The notes beneath the pieces were generated by a model, which was not told where the DNA came from, searched no databases, and worked only from the letters and a program-made list of their open reading frames with translations. A stretch of DNA of 64,000 nt from Pyropia haitanensis (taxonomy: Eukaryota; Rhodophyta; Bangiophyceae; Bangiales; Bangiaceae), in the NCBI GenBank assembly GCA_008729055.1, contig SDUX01000006.1, positions 1,683,501 to 1,747,500 on the forward strand, read 5' to 3'. The position numbers and the translations under genes are program-made. Shown here piece after piece: positions 34,840 through 44,407 of this stretch (the first letter of the stretch is position 1; each line of letters begins with the position of its first letter).

Positions 34840-36269
34840 CGCCGCGCTCGGTTGCCAAAAAGGCGGACGTGCGGAGGTCGTGCAGCTCGGCCCAAAACGA
34901 GTCGGAGGAGCTCGAGCGCGCCCCCCCCCCCGCCCGCGCCCCCCACCGCGGCGTCGTTGGCGCCGACAGCCCGCCGTCGGTGGCGCCCCCCCCCCGCCCC
35001 CCCCCCCCCCCCCCCCACCACCCCCACCGCCGTCGCCACCCCCACCCCCCCCACCGCCGCGACCGCCGCCGCCGCCGCCGCCACGACCGCCACCACCACC
35101 ACCGCCGCCGCCGCCGCCGCCGTCGACGGCGGCACCCCCCCCGTGCCCGTCCCGGCGGCCGCCCGCCGGGCTGCGCGGCACCTCGGAGAAGCTGCACAGC
35201 GGCGCCAGCCGCGGGCCCCGCCCGGAGCTGCCGCCCCCCCCGCCCCAGCTGGGGGGGGTACGGGGGGGGGGCGGGGACCCCGCCGCCGCGTCGCCGCCGC
35301 CGGGGAGGGGGGAGGGGGGGGGGCGCCCGCCGCCGCGGCACGCGGGCGGCGGCGGCGTCGTACCGCTGGGGGGGGGGGGGGCGGCGCCGTCGGCGCCACC
35401 GCGGGCGTCGGGGAAGGACCGCCGGTGGCCGCCGCTACCGCCGCCACCGCCGCCGCCGACGCCGCCGTTGCCAGCCGCCGCCACCGCCGTCGACGGCCCG
35501 CCGTCGCCGCCGTCGCCGCCCGCCGCTGCTGCCAGAGGCGCCGCCCACGGGTCGGCCGTCGCGGCCGCGGCGGCGGCGGCGGCGGCGGCGGCGGGCCGAC
35601 CCGCGGCGGGCACACTCCGCCGCCCGCCGCCGCCGCCGCCACCGTGGCCACGCCCGTGGCCGTTGCGGTCGTCCGCGGCGGGCGGGTCGGGCGGGGCGTC
35701 GGCGTCCCCCCCCCCCACCACCCCCCCCCCCCACCCACTCCAGCCCCACCGCCGCGGCGGCCCAGCGCAGGCGCCCCCCCAGCAGCACCCCCGACCCCGA
35801 CGGCGTCGCCGCGAGCGCCGCCGTCAGCGCCGCCGCCCGCGCCTCGACCGCCGCCCGCCGCTCCGCGTCGGCCGCCGCCGCGGCGGCGGCGGCGGCGGCA
35901 CGCCCGCGCTGCCGCTCCGCCGCGGCGGTGACGGCGGCGGCGGCGGCGGCAACGGCCGCGTGGCGCTGCGTGACGCGCGTGGCTTCCGCCGCGGCGGCGG
36001 CGGTGAGGGCGGCGAGGCGGTCCGCGAGCGCCGCCGCCGCCGCGGCGGTCTCGTCGGCGGCGGCGGTGGGGGGCGTGCTGGCGGTGGGGGGGGGGGGGGG
36101 GGTGCCCCGGGGGGGGGGCGGTCGCGGCGGTCGCGGCGGCGGCAGCGACGGGAGGGGGGGGGGGGGGTGGCGGGGGGGGGTGAGCGGCCGCGGCGGACCG
36201 GGAGCCGAGGCCGCCGCCGACCATGCCCCAGACGCCGCCGCCACGGCTGCTGTTGGGCCGCCACCGGGA

Positions 36270-36304
<35 letters not shown>

Positions 36305-36356
36305 AGCCACTGGTGCCACCGCTGCCACCCGCGTCTCCTGGTGGAGACGCCACAGA

Positions 36357-36398
<42 letters not shown>

Positions 36399-36473
36399 CC
36401 CCCCCGCCGACAGCCGCGGGGTGAGGGCGCGGCCGCCGCCGCCGCCGCCGCCGCCGCCGCGGCCACCACCGGC
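34840..36473 (-). CDS. Probable low-complexity coiled-coil protein, frame uncertain
   Basis: The minus strand carries a set of gene-like pieces in different frames. An ATG at 36473 starts [10 protein letters not shown]...RALTPRLSAGG. A helical Ala-rich segment at about 35780-36070 reads [40 protein letters not shown], then ERRAAVEARAAALTAALAAT. The likely C-terminus is at 34845-34925 (SSSSDSFWAELHDLRTSAFL). Between them are Gly/Pro runs with G/C homopolymers, where the frame is lost. I read this as one gene with several indels or introns, but cannot give exact joins. No family recognised. Confidence 0.35.
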
Positions 36474-36986
36474 CATCGCGGTGGAGAAGAACGGGACGGG
36501 ACGGCCGCGGGTGGCGGGGGAGGGTGGAGGCGCGGTGGGAGGAGCGGGTGGTGGCGAGTAGCGGGCGAGTGGACGCCGGGGGGGATGGGGGAGTGGGCGC
36601 AGAGCGGCGCGGTCGAGGCAGGGGTGGGGGGCGGGGGAGCGCCGCCCAGCCGCGGGCGACGGGCGGCGGAGCGCCGCTCTCCCGTCCGTTGATGAGGCGG
36701 GGCTGGCCAGCGGGACGGGGGGCCTCCCCCTCCTCTCGCCCCAGTTGACCCGTGCCACCCCCCAGCCAGCCTGTGCAGTGATTTTTGATTCTTCCTCTCG
36801 TCATCCCACCGCTTCTCTCACGCAGGTGGATGGGGATGGCCACCCCAAATCACAGCGCTCCCAGCTCGGACCGACCCGACGCCCCCCACCGCGTCCCGGC
36901 CGCTGCGCTGTCCTGCTCCCCCCCGATCCCTCCCCCGCGCAACGGTGCACCCTCCCCCCCCCCCCCCCCCCCCCGCCCTTTTCTAC
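36474..36986. other. Spacer, no gene seen
   Basis: Upstream side of the preceding minus-strand gene. One long G/C-rich stretch with a C13-16 run at about 36954-36974. Nothing recognisable. Confidence 0.4.
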
Positions 36987-37625
36987 TCAGCACACCGTCA
37001 CCGGGTTGCCCTCTGTCGTCGCGCCCGGCTCAACGATACACTTGCCGCCGGCGAGCGTCAGCGCACCCGCGGCGGTGACGAGGGCGCGGCCCTTGACGAG
37101 GACCTCCCCCCCCCCCCCCCCCCCCAGCGTCAGCGCCCCCCCCGACGTCAGCACCACCCCCTCCTCCACCGTCGTCTGTTCGCCACCGCCCACCGCAACG
37201 TCGCCGCTGACGCCACCCGCCACGGTCGTGGTAAAAGGGGAAGAGGGGGGCGTCTGGCCGAGGCGCCCCTCCACGGCCGCCGCGATGGCCACGCCGCCGC
37301 CGCCGCGGACGGCGGCGCCCGAGCCAACGTCCACGCCGCCACCGGTGGAGGTGAGGCGGACCGTGCCGCCCGTCGACGCGACGGTGGTCGTCGCCGACGC
37401 GGTCACGTCGGCGGCCTGCAGCGCGACCACGCCGGTCGCGGCGAGCGCCACGGCGCCGTCGCCCGTCACCGAGCCGCTCGGGCCGAGGAGCACCTCCCGC
37501 CCGGCGGTCGCCGACACGCCGCCGCCGCCGCCGCTGTCCGCGGCGGCGGCGGCCGCCGACACCGTCGGCGAGACCGCCGCGGCCGCCCGCAGCGCCGTCC
37601 ACGTCTTCCCGGCCGCCGCGGTCAT
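36987..37625 (-). CDS. Hypothetical beta-repeat (Ala/Gly/Thr/Val-rich) protein
   Basis: 212 residues from ATG 37625 (MTAAAGKTWTALRAAAAVSP). Most of it alternates small and hydrophobic residues with Gly-Gly turns: VTGDGAVALAATGVVALQAA, VASTGGTVRLTSTGGGVDVG, EGVVLTSGGALTLGGGGGG, ending ALTLAGGKCIVEPGATTEGN. Such ladders are typical of right-handed beta-helix or adhesin-like extracellular proteins. No family assigned. The frame stays open upstream through a basic stretch (FRPKRPKRKRPP) and a Gly tract, so the true start may be near 37740. A Cys-rich frame on the opposite strand begins just beyond. Confidence 0.42.
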   Translation of the reverse strand: MTAAAGKTWTALRAAAAVSPTVSAAAAAADSGGGGGVSATAGREVLLGPSGSVTGDGAVALAATGVVALQAADVTASATTTVASTGGTVRLTSTGGGVDVGSGAAVRGGGGVAIAAAVEGRLGQTPPSSPFTTTVAGGVSGDVAVGGGEQTTVEEGVVLTSGGALTLGGGGGGEVLVKGRALVTAAGALTLAGGKCIVEPGATTEGNPVTVC

Positions 37626-37755
37626 GCGCAGCGGCTCTGGCGGCTGCGGCGGCAGCAGCAGCGGCGGGCGCTTCCGCTTTGGCCGCTTTGGCCTAAACGC
37701 GGTCGTGCGCAGCGGCTCCTCTGGGCGGCGCCCCTGCCCGGTGCCGGTGCCCGCT

Positions 37756-37807
<52 letters not shown>

Positions 37808-37881
37808 TGCCGCTGCCGCCGCAGCCGGTGCCCGCCCCGCCTGCGCGCCGGCGCCAGCCCCGCCGCCGCCGCCGCCGCCGC

Positions 37882-38324
37882 CGCCCGCCCCCCCCACCCG
37901 CTTCCCCGTCGGGCCGGGGGAGTTTTGCGACTGTGGCGACTTTTGCGACAACGCGGCGGGCCTGTACTGCAAGGCCGGGTTTGGCGTCGACCGCCCGACG
38001 TGCCGCTACTTTGTCGAGCTGTGCTCCGTGTGCAAGCGCCGGGACGTGGTTGACACCTCGGCGAGGCGGTGTGCGGTTGGTGCCGCGGCTCGACGCTTCG
38101 GGCGGGGCGGCGGGCTGCGAGCTCGGCTGCGAGCCGCGATCCGCGGGCCGCGCGAGGGCGGCTCTCATCCGTGGGCGCCACACGTTGCAGCGGCGTGCGA
38201 CGCACCGCGGTGCAATCACGACGCTGCGTTGCACGCACTCACTCCGTTGTTCACTTGCCCATCCATTGATCCACGCGGAGTATGTCCTATTCAGTGGTGT
38301 AGTTTACGGAACGTTGGTACATGA
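37882..38324 (+). CDS. Cys-rich ORF segment
   Basis: Plus-strand frame with an abrupt Cys-rich stretch: FPVGPGEFCDCGDFCDNAAG, LYCKAGFGVDRPTCRYFVEL, CSVCKRRDVV, with eight Cys in about 40 residues. Codon use (G/C third bases, TTT for Phe before G) matches real genes in this window. This resembles a disulphide-rich extracellular domain. Upstream lies a Pro/Ala tract over a (CCG)n repeat (37757-37807), so the N-terminus is unresolved. Downstream of DVV the sequence degrades into Arg/Ala-rich translation and may be non-coding or begin an intron. Confidence 0.35.
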
Positions 38325-38494
38325 AATCTCAACTGCGCCCGGTTTGACTTGGCGGTAGGTCACACCGTTGCGGTTGCGCCTCGCCTGTTGTCTTGGCCGC
38401 CGCCCGCTCGGTTGCCGCATCGACGCGCGCGGCGGGGTCTCTACCTCACCCGCCCCCTGCGCGGCGGCCGGTGACGGCGGGTCGCTGGTCAACC

Positions 38495-39896
38495 ATGCGG
38501 GGCTCCCGGGGCGGCCTGGGCGGCCCCGCCGCCACCCCCAACCTCGACCCCTCCCCGGCGGTGGCGGGCAAGTGGACCGCCGGCTCGCTGTCGGGCTCGG
38601 CCAACCGGTACGTTGGCGCGGCGCGCCGCGAGGGGGCCCACCGCCGCGGGTTTTGGGGGGGGGGGGGGGCGGGCGGGCGAGGTTGGCGACAGCGTGTCGC
38701 ACCCTGTGGTAACGGCTTTTGGTGGTTGCATGGCCGTTTTGGGCGGCACCTTGTGGCGACCAGCCCATCAGCAGCACGTTGCTGATGCACCGGTGCGGTC
38801 CCCCGCCGTTTCCCTTCTGTCTGTCTACCTGCGCTCGCCTCTGTCGTTGGTGGCGGCTCCCCCCTCCTTCCCCCCCTCCTCTCCCACCAGCATCCAGAAA
38901 GAGCTTCAAGAGCTGTCGGCCGCGGCGGCGGCGTCCCCCCCCGGCGTCCTCCCCCCCTTCATGGCGGGCCCCAACGGCGCCGACCTCTACGCGTGGACCG
39001 CGACGGTGGCCGGCCCGGCCGGCTCTCCCTACGCGCGGGGCCTCTTCTTCTTGGACCTCCGCTTCCCGGGCAACTACCCCTTCTCCCCGCCCGCCGTCGT
39101 CCTCCGCACGCGGGTGTACCACCCCAACCTGGCGGCGGGGCGGGCGGTCGCCAGCCGCGCCCTGTCGGCCGACGGCTGGTCCGCGGCAACGACGGTGGCG
39201 GACGTGCTGCGCGGCATCCGGGAGCTGCTCGCCGAGCCGGCGCCGCACGAGCCGGTCGTGAGGTCTGTTGCCCAACAGTACTTGACGGTAGGTGGGGGGG
39301 ACGCGAGGGGGGGGACGCGAGGGGGGGACGCGAGGGGGGGACGTGAGGGGGGGGACGCGAGGGGGAGGACCTGCGGGGGGGTACGCGAGGGGGGGGATGG
39401 GCGGCGGGGGACACCACCACCGTGGAAAGGGGCTGTGGTTTGCGCTTGGGTGTGTGGACCCGGGGCTGTCCCCAGGGGGACTGCGGGAGGAGGGTAGGGT
39501 GCTGGCGGACTGGCGGCTGTGGCGGGGCGCCGGGCGCGGCGGGTGTGCTGCCCACCAAGGAAAACGAACAGGGGCGGGGTGTGTGGAGGGGGGCGCGGGA
39601 CTAGCCGCGCGGCGCGCGGCGGGGGAAGTCCTGGCCAGGCCCGCTGACGCTTGGGTGGGTGTGGCTTGCCGCTGGTTGCGCCTGTGCGGCTCTGCGCCTG
39701 GTTGCCTGCTCCCGCGGCGTCGCTGCGCATGGCCGCCCTGCCGCCTCCGCTGGGGTCTCTTATCGGCCGCCGCGGCCCGCCGGGCGTTGGTCGGTGGGTG
39801 GTGGGGGGGGGGCGCCGCCGTGGCCGCACGGGGTTGCAGGACAGGCAGACGTTTGAAGAGACGGCCCGCGACTGGACGCGCCGCTTTGCGTCGTGA
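38495..39896 (+). CDS. Ubiquitin E2-like (UEV) protein lacking the active cysteine
   Basis: E2 (UBC-fold) protein in three exons, 38495-38607, 38891-39287, 39840-39896, 188 residues. After a 30-residue leader the fold begins RIQKELQELSAAAAASPPGV, then DLYAWTATVAGPAGSPYARG, LFFLDLRFPGNYPFSPPAVV, RTRVYHPNLAAGRAVASRAL, SADGWSAATTVADVLRGIRE, and the last helix DRQTFEETARDWTRRFAS from the tiny third exon. All structural landmarks are present: PYxxGxFFLxxxFPxxYPFxPP, YHPN, WS, and the C-terminal helix. The catalytic cysteine, eight residues before the WS tryptophan, is Ser126 (AGC at 39153). It therefore cannot form the usual thioester, and resembles UEV-type non-catalytic partners. Confidence 0.85.
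38608..38890 (+). other. Intron 1 of the E2-like gene
   Basis: 283-nt GT-AG intron, phase 2: GGCCAACCG|GTACGT ... CTCTCCCACCAG|CATCCAG. It joins SAN-R-IQKEL in frame. Confidence 0.85.
39288..39839 (+). other. Intron 2 of the E2-like gene, with minisatellite
   Basis: 552-nt GT-AG intron, phase 0, donor GTAGGT, acceptor GGTTGCAG. Its first 100 bp form a tandem array of gggggggacgcga-like units (39294-39390). Confidence 0.85.
39294..39390. repeat. Intronic minisatellite (GnACGCGA)
   Basis: About seven head-to-tail copies of a 13-15 bp unit, G6-8 followed by acgcga or a variant (acgtga, acctgc, tacgcga). Confidence 0.8.
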
Positions 39897-40697
39897 CTGT
39901 CTGTGCCGCGGGACCCGCGCGTGCGGTGCGGCCAGAGGTGCTGTGTCTGTGTGCGCCTGTCTGTGCACGTGCGGCGTGATGTCGACGGGGAACGGGAGGA
40001 GACATGCTTTGTGAAGACACGTGTGCTCACCTCCTATTGTATATATTTCCTGAACCCCCCCAACCGCCCTCCTCTCCGTTACCTTACCACCTTGTCATAG
40101 CTACTCGTAGCGCGCTTTTCTGCCTTTCCTCCTTGCATCCCGGTGTCACACGCAGCCTCTTGAGCCTGGGTGGGAAACGAAGAAAGAAAAAAAAGTCGGT
40201 AGCATGTTGACCATTGTATGCTTTTCCTTGACATCCTCCCTTCCCACCCTTCCGTCACGCGCACAGCATCGCCACACACATCCCTCGCCAGCCACCCGCA
40301 CTGCCTTGTCATGTGCGTGAGGCACAAGACGCTCGGCGCCATGCCACCCCAAGCGCACGCGTGCGCTCCGCCCAAAGACCACCACTAAACGACGGCGCCT
40401 ACCCACCGCCCATCCCCGTCGAAATAACACGTTCTATATCCCAGACGTGGGGCGGTGTCGTCCATCAGCCATGATTCCATCCACGACTGGCACTGCCCAA
40501 ATAGCGCTCATGGCTCCGTCCGCTGCAGCGCAGCTCCGTTCCACCACCCGCTCTCGACAGCCATCAACGACGGCACCCCAGTCACACCCCGCCCGCACCG
40601 GCCAACCCCCCCGCCCTCCTCAAGAGGGCAGCCCTGCCACGCCGGTTCTGCGCGGCTCCGCCTCCGCTGCCCCGACCACTCTTGGCATAGATACGCT
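39897..40697. other. Convergent 3' region between E2-like gene and RPE
   Basis: Moderate-GC sequence. A TGTATATATTTCC stretch (40039-40051) and an A8 tract (40187-40194) are the only notable signals. Frames on both strands lack protein features. Confidence 0.45.
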
Positions 40698-40929
40698 CTA
40701 GACGGCAGCCGGCGCCCGCGCAGCCTTGATGTCCTTGATGGCCTGCGCATAGTCGGGCGAGTTGAACACCGCCGAGCCCGCGACCAGTGCGTTGGCGCCC
40801 GCCTGCACCACCTTGTAGGCGTTGTCGCCCTTAATGCCACCATCAACCTCAATCCACAGGTCCTTGAGGCCCTTCCGGTCGGCCATGGCGCGCACCTCCG
40901 CTACCTTGTCCGTCGCGCTCTCAATGAAC

Positions 40930-40963
<34 letters not shown>

Positions 40964-41522
40964 TCAGCACAAGGTCGCACAGCTCAATGACATACTCGAG
41001 GACCGACACGGGGGTGGCCGGGTTGAGCACCACGCCGGCCGAGGCGCCCAGGTCCCGGATGAGCTTCAAAGTCCGGTGCAGGTGGATGGTTGACTCGCCC
41101 TCAGCGTGGACCGAGATGATGTCAGCGCCGGACTTGACAAATTCAGGGATGATCAGCTCGGGCTGCACAATCATAAGGTGCACGTCCAGCACCTTGTCCG
41201 TCACTGGCCGGAGGGCGTCCACGACGAGCGGGCCAATCGTAATGTTGGGCACAAACCGCCCGTCCATGACGTCCACGTGAACCCAGTCGCAACCCGCCTT
41301 GTCAATCGCCGCCACCTCATCACCCAGCTTGGCAAAGTCCGCCGAGAGGATGGAGGGGGAGACAACGACCTGGCCCTTGGACGGCACGCCAACCTTCTCC
41401 GACCCCATCCGCAGCGTGGCGGCAGCCACCGCAGGGGCGGCGGGCGCCGACCGGGAGCAGCCGGCAAAGGCGCTCCGCGTCGACCGCAGAGGCGCCGCGA
41501 CGCCCGCGACAAAGGCAACCAT
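40698..41522 (-). CDS. RPE: Ribulose-phosphate 3-epimerase, plastid
   Basis: Interconverts ribulose 5-phosphate and xylulose 5-phosphate in the Calvin cycle and the oxidative pentose phosphate pathway. 274 residues, single exon. The first 50 residues form an Ala/Ser/Arg-rich transit peptide ([20 protein letters not shown]). The TIM-barrel domain starts [20 protein letters not shown]. The metal site is complete: His82 and Asp84 in [19 protein letters not shown], His115 in [10 protein letters not shown], Asp227 in WIEVDGGI. Asp84 and Asp227 are the acid/base pair. Further signatures are [31 protein letters not shown] and [13 protein letters not shown]. Length and motifs match plant and cyanobacterial enzymes. 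It is the least GC-skewed long gene here, with no low-complexity insertion, consistent with strong constraint. Confidence 0.97.
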
Positions 41523-41861
41523 GGCGGCGAAGGAGGGGGTAGGAGCAAGGGGCGAGAAGAGAGTGAGAGAACGGTGGGGCGAAACGAATGCGTAGGTGCA
41601 ACCAGACGACAGGGCCGAGATGCAGGTAACAGGTACACGGGGAGGTGAAGTGCGAGGATGTAGAGGAGGCAGTCAGTGAAGAATGCCAGTCGGATTGGGC
41701 CGCTTCAAGGCAGGTGTAGGCAGGAAATGTGCAGCACTCCTGTGGCCGCGGTCGTCGGCCGTTGTTCCGGCGCACGCTGGCGCCTCCCAGCACCAAGCTC
41801 CGAATCTCGCATTCGCAGCCCAGGCCGGCACACGGCTGTGTGGTCGGGAGCCACTCACAGC
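41523..41861. other. Upstream region of RPE
   Basis: 339 bp. Directly before the RPE ATG the minus strand reads CT-rich (ctctcactctcttctcgccc), fitting a 5' UTR. No TATA box seen. Confidence 0.45.
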
Positions 41862-42237
41862 ATGGCGCCCCAGCCGCAGGATCCCGTTATGGCGCCCAGA
41901 TGGGACCTGTCATCATCTGCGAAACCACACGATCGGTTCGATCGAGGAGCGAACGAGTGCGTATTGCAATGCTGGGACATCGTCAAGTACCGGGACGAAT
42001 TGCATTGAAGTGCTCCTCCTCATTGCCCAGCCTGTGGGTGGCCCATACTTTTTCTGTGGGTGTTTCTTCCCCCCAACATTCCCCCCCCGCTCCTGCCCAC
42101 TGCAAGACGTGGCAACGGACCAGGCTGTCCAGGCGCTCGGCATGGGCGAGGCCGTCAACGCGTACAACTCGCTGTCGGGCAGCGCCGCCGACTATGTGCG
42201 CGTTGGCCAGTGGGTGCACAAGTCCGTTTTCTCGTAG
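41862..42237 (+). CDS. Possible small two-exon gene, unrecognised
   Basis: Two gene-like pieces lie close together. From ATG 41862: MAPQPQDPVMAPRWDLSSSA, then FDRGANECVLQCWDIVKYRD. From about 42110 to the stop at 42237: DVATDQAVQALGMGEAVNAY, then NSLSGSAADYVRVGQWVHKS. The second piece follows a pyrimidine tract and a tgcaag acceptor-like end. I found no GT donor that joins them in phase, so either the model is wrong or an exon or base is missing. No family recognised. Both pieces are free of the Ala/Gly runs that mark random translation here, which is why I list them. Confidence 0.33.
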
Positions 42238-42887
42238 CGCGCGCTCAGCCGCTGACCCGTGCGCGCGTGGCCCCCCTCTTCTTGCGGTATGCTCTTGTGT
42301 CTATGGTCTCGGGGGTGTGGCCGTGTCTTTCCGTTGCCCGCCACTCTCTTTCTGTGTGGGTTTTTCACGGTTGCGCGTTGTTGGCCTGCGAGCCTTCCTG
42401 GCGCGGCCCCAGACGGAGCGCCCGCTGCTGTTGACCGTCGCCCCGCTCAGACCCTCGATGGCACCACCCCTGCCCTCCCTGTCTCGATGCAGCGAGGGAA
42501 AAGCCCACGCTAGGCGCCGGGCGGCGCGGTCCCACCCGCTCGGTGCCGGCAGAGTGTGGGCGGCGGCGAAAGGCGAGCCCACCGCGCGCGCGCATCCACG
42601 GCACGCTCGGCCGGCGTCGCGGTCGCGGGCGCGGGGGGTGGACGGGCGGGTCGCCCAAACCGCCGGCGCGGTCGCCGGCGGCGAGCGGGGCCTGTCGGGC
42701 GACGCGGCGGTGGGGGGGGGGGGGGGATGACAGCGGCCGCTGGATGCCCACGCCGGCGGCCGGTCAGCTGCCGCCGTGCTGGCGGCTGGTGATGGGGACG
42801 CGCCCCGCACGAAGGGCAACACGTCCATGACTGCACCGGTGTTCAAGCTTTGTACAAGGACAATAGACAGCGTCCACGCCAGGCTCC
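42238..42887. other. Spacer, no gene seen
   Basis: Pyrimidine-rich at first, then GC-rich with a G13 run (42712-42724). No supported gene. Confidence 0.4.
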
Positions 42888-43644
42888 CTACGTGGGGACG
42901 CGGCCAAAGCTCTTTGACGGCTCGTAGGTCGACAGCTGGCGCTGAACGACACTCGGCTGTCGTCCGCAAGACTGGTCCTTTCCAGTAAAGACGTACCGCG
43001 CCGACGTTACCGTGTCACACCAGTGGCCGCCCATGTAGTCACACCGGTGGTGCGAAGAGGTGTCCTCCACCACCTCACACTTTCCATCGCCGACGGGCAC
43101 CACCTTGGTCGCGCCAGGCGCCGGACGGATGGACGCGCACTGGCAGCCGCAGGTGAGCATCAGCTGAGAGAAGAACGCCTTGGAAGTACGGTCCGACAGG
43201 GACCCTTGCTGCCGACGCGGGAGGGGGGAAGCGGGTCGACAATGGCCACACCACAAGAAATGCAAACACACACACCACAGGAGCAATGCTCCAAGAGCCA
43301 CACGTAGACTACCAGCACCCAAAACCACGACGAGTGTGAGTGATACGGAGGTCAGCTGACCAGACTGCAATGACCACAGCAACACGACACGCGGACCGTA
43401 GAAGGCCCAGTCGCGGAGAGCTCTTTCAGTCAACCGCGCGTACCGTGATAGCGTAGATGATGACCAGCTTGTCGACTGGCTCAGTGAACTTGACAAACGC
43501 CTTGCACCGGCTGTTGTAGTCCTTGAGGAAAGGACAGTCTGTCATCACATCATGAGTCCATCGTAGGCCGCAGACCGCCCAATCATAAACTTCAAATAAG
43601 CGCCAGCCACGAAAGCGCCCATGTTCGTTCTCGTGCCCCTCCAC
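42888..43644 (-). CDS. Cys-rich secreted-type protein, unrecognised
   Basis: At least two exons on the minus strand. Last exon 42888-43163: CTG after a CTCTCAG acceptor, reading LMLTCGCQCASIRPAPGATK, then GKCEVVEDTSSHHRCDYMGG and HWCDTVTSARYVFTGKDQSC, to TAG. The exon before ends at 43444 (donor ACG|GTACGC, phase 0) and reads DYNSRCKAFVKFTEPVDKLV, then IIYAIT. It may start at a CTCAAG acceptor (43521) or extend to 43644 (DWAVCGLRWTHDVMTDCPFL). About ten Cys in some 110 residues and no Lys/Arg-rich nuclear signals suggest a disulphide-bonded extracellular domain. Splice sites and codon use support it well. The N-terminus with any signal peptide is not located; no family known to me. Confidence 0.55.
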
Positions 43645-43705
43645 CAGCTGGCCTCATACTATGAAAGCACCTGCCCATGCTGACTGCAGCAGCAGCAACC
43701 ACTCG

Positions 43706-44407
43706 TCATCCTTTGTCCGTGTCGCACAGGTGCAGCCCAGACGGGTCCTTACTCGTTGGCTCTTCCGCCAGGTAGGCCACCCCGTCAATAGTCAGCCCCG
43801 ACGAGACGGGCAGCCCCACCTCTGCCAGCGATGCGGCCGGCATCCCAAACCGCCGCACGCCGACGAGCGCGTCCTCCGCGGTCGACAGCTGCGGGTGCAC
43901 CAGCGTTCCGCCCGCCGCCCCCAGGGACGTCATCGTCTCCCGCCACCCTTCCGACAGGCGGCGCGCGTCGGGCTGGGCGCCCACGTCCTCCAACACAAAC
44001 GACGGGGTGAACCGAAAGCCGTTGGTCTCCACCACAAACGCCTGGAAGGAGGTGTAGCGGGCGGCCCCCGCGTCGGTCGGCACCCCCGTCACGCACTCGC
44101 GCGCGCTGCCGACGCGCGCGGTCGCCCGCCTGCTCATCGTTGTGTAGTTGCGCGCCGCGTCGGGGTGCGCCGTGCCCGTCGCGACGCCGCGGCGGGTGGC
44201 GCACCCGCCAACGCCCACGGTGCGCGCGCGCACCTGTCGGCCGTCGCGGAGGGTGAGGACGCCGCCGGGCGCGGACAGCACTTGGTGGCCCGGAAAGTCC
44301 GCCCACGAGCCGGTGTCGCCGGCCGAGGCGGAGGCCGCCACGGGCAGCACCACCGCGGCCGACGCGACGGCCACCTTGGCAGCAAGGGAACGGCGCAGGG
44401 GAGCCAT
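43706..44407 (-). CDS. Secreted or organelle-targeted protein, unrecognised
   Basis: 233 residues from ATG 44407. The N-terminus is a classic cleavable signal: MAPLRRSLAAKVAVASAAVV then LPVAASASAGDTGS, with an AxA site near residue 28. The mature part starts WADFPGHQVLSAPGGVLTLR and has QVRARTVGVGGCATRRGVAT, YTSFQAFVVETNGFRFTPSF and VLEDVG, ending LTIDGVAYLAEEPTSKDPSG. Two of the three Cys are far apart. No domain recognised. The frame stays open upstream to 46444, but that part is low complexity; the ATG at 44407 directly before the signal sequence is preferred. The signal could serve the secretory pathway or the thylakoid lumen. Confidence 0.6.
   Translation of the reverse strand: MAPLRRSLAAKVAVASAAVVLPVAASASAGDTGSWADFPGHQVLSAPGGVLTLRDGRQVRARTVGVGGCATRRGVATGTAHPDAARNYTTMSRRATARVGSARECVTGVPTDAGAARYTSFQAFVVETNGFRFTPSFVLEDVGAQPDARRLSEGWRETMTSLGAAGGTLVHPQLSTAEDALVGVRRFGMPAASLAEVGLPVSSGLTIDGVAYLAEEPTSKDPSGLHLCDTDKG

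Noticed and set aside
39294..39390. Regular short repeats that might suggest a CRISPR array
   Set aside because: Units are 13-15 bp, head to tail with no unique spacers, and lie in a spliceosomal intron of a eukaryotic gene.
41676..42008. Confident two-exon gene call at 41.9-42.2 kb
   Set aside because: Kept only as a low-confidence feature: no GT donor joins the two protein-like pieces in phase.
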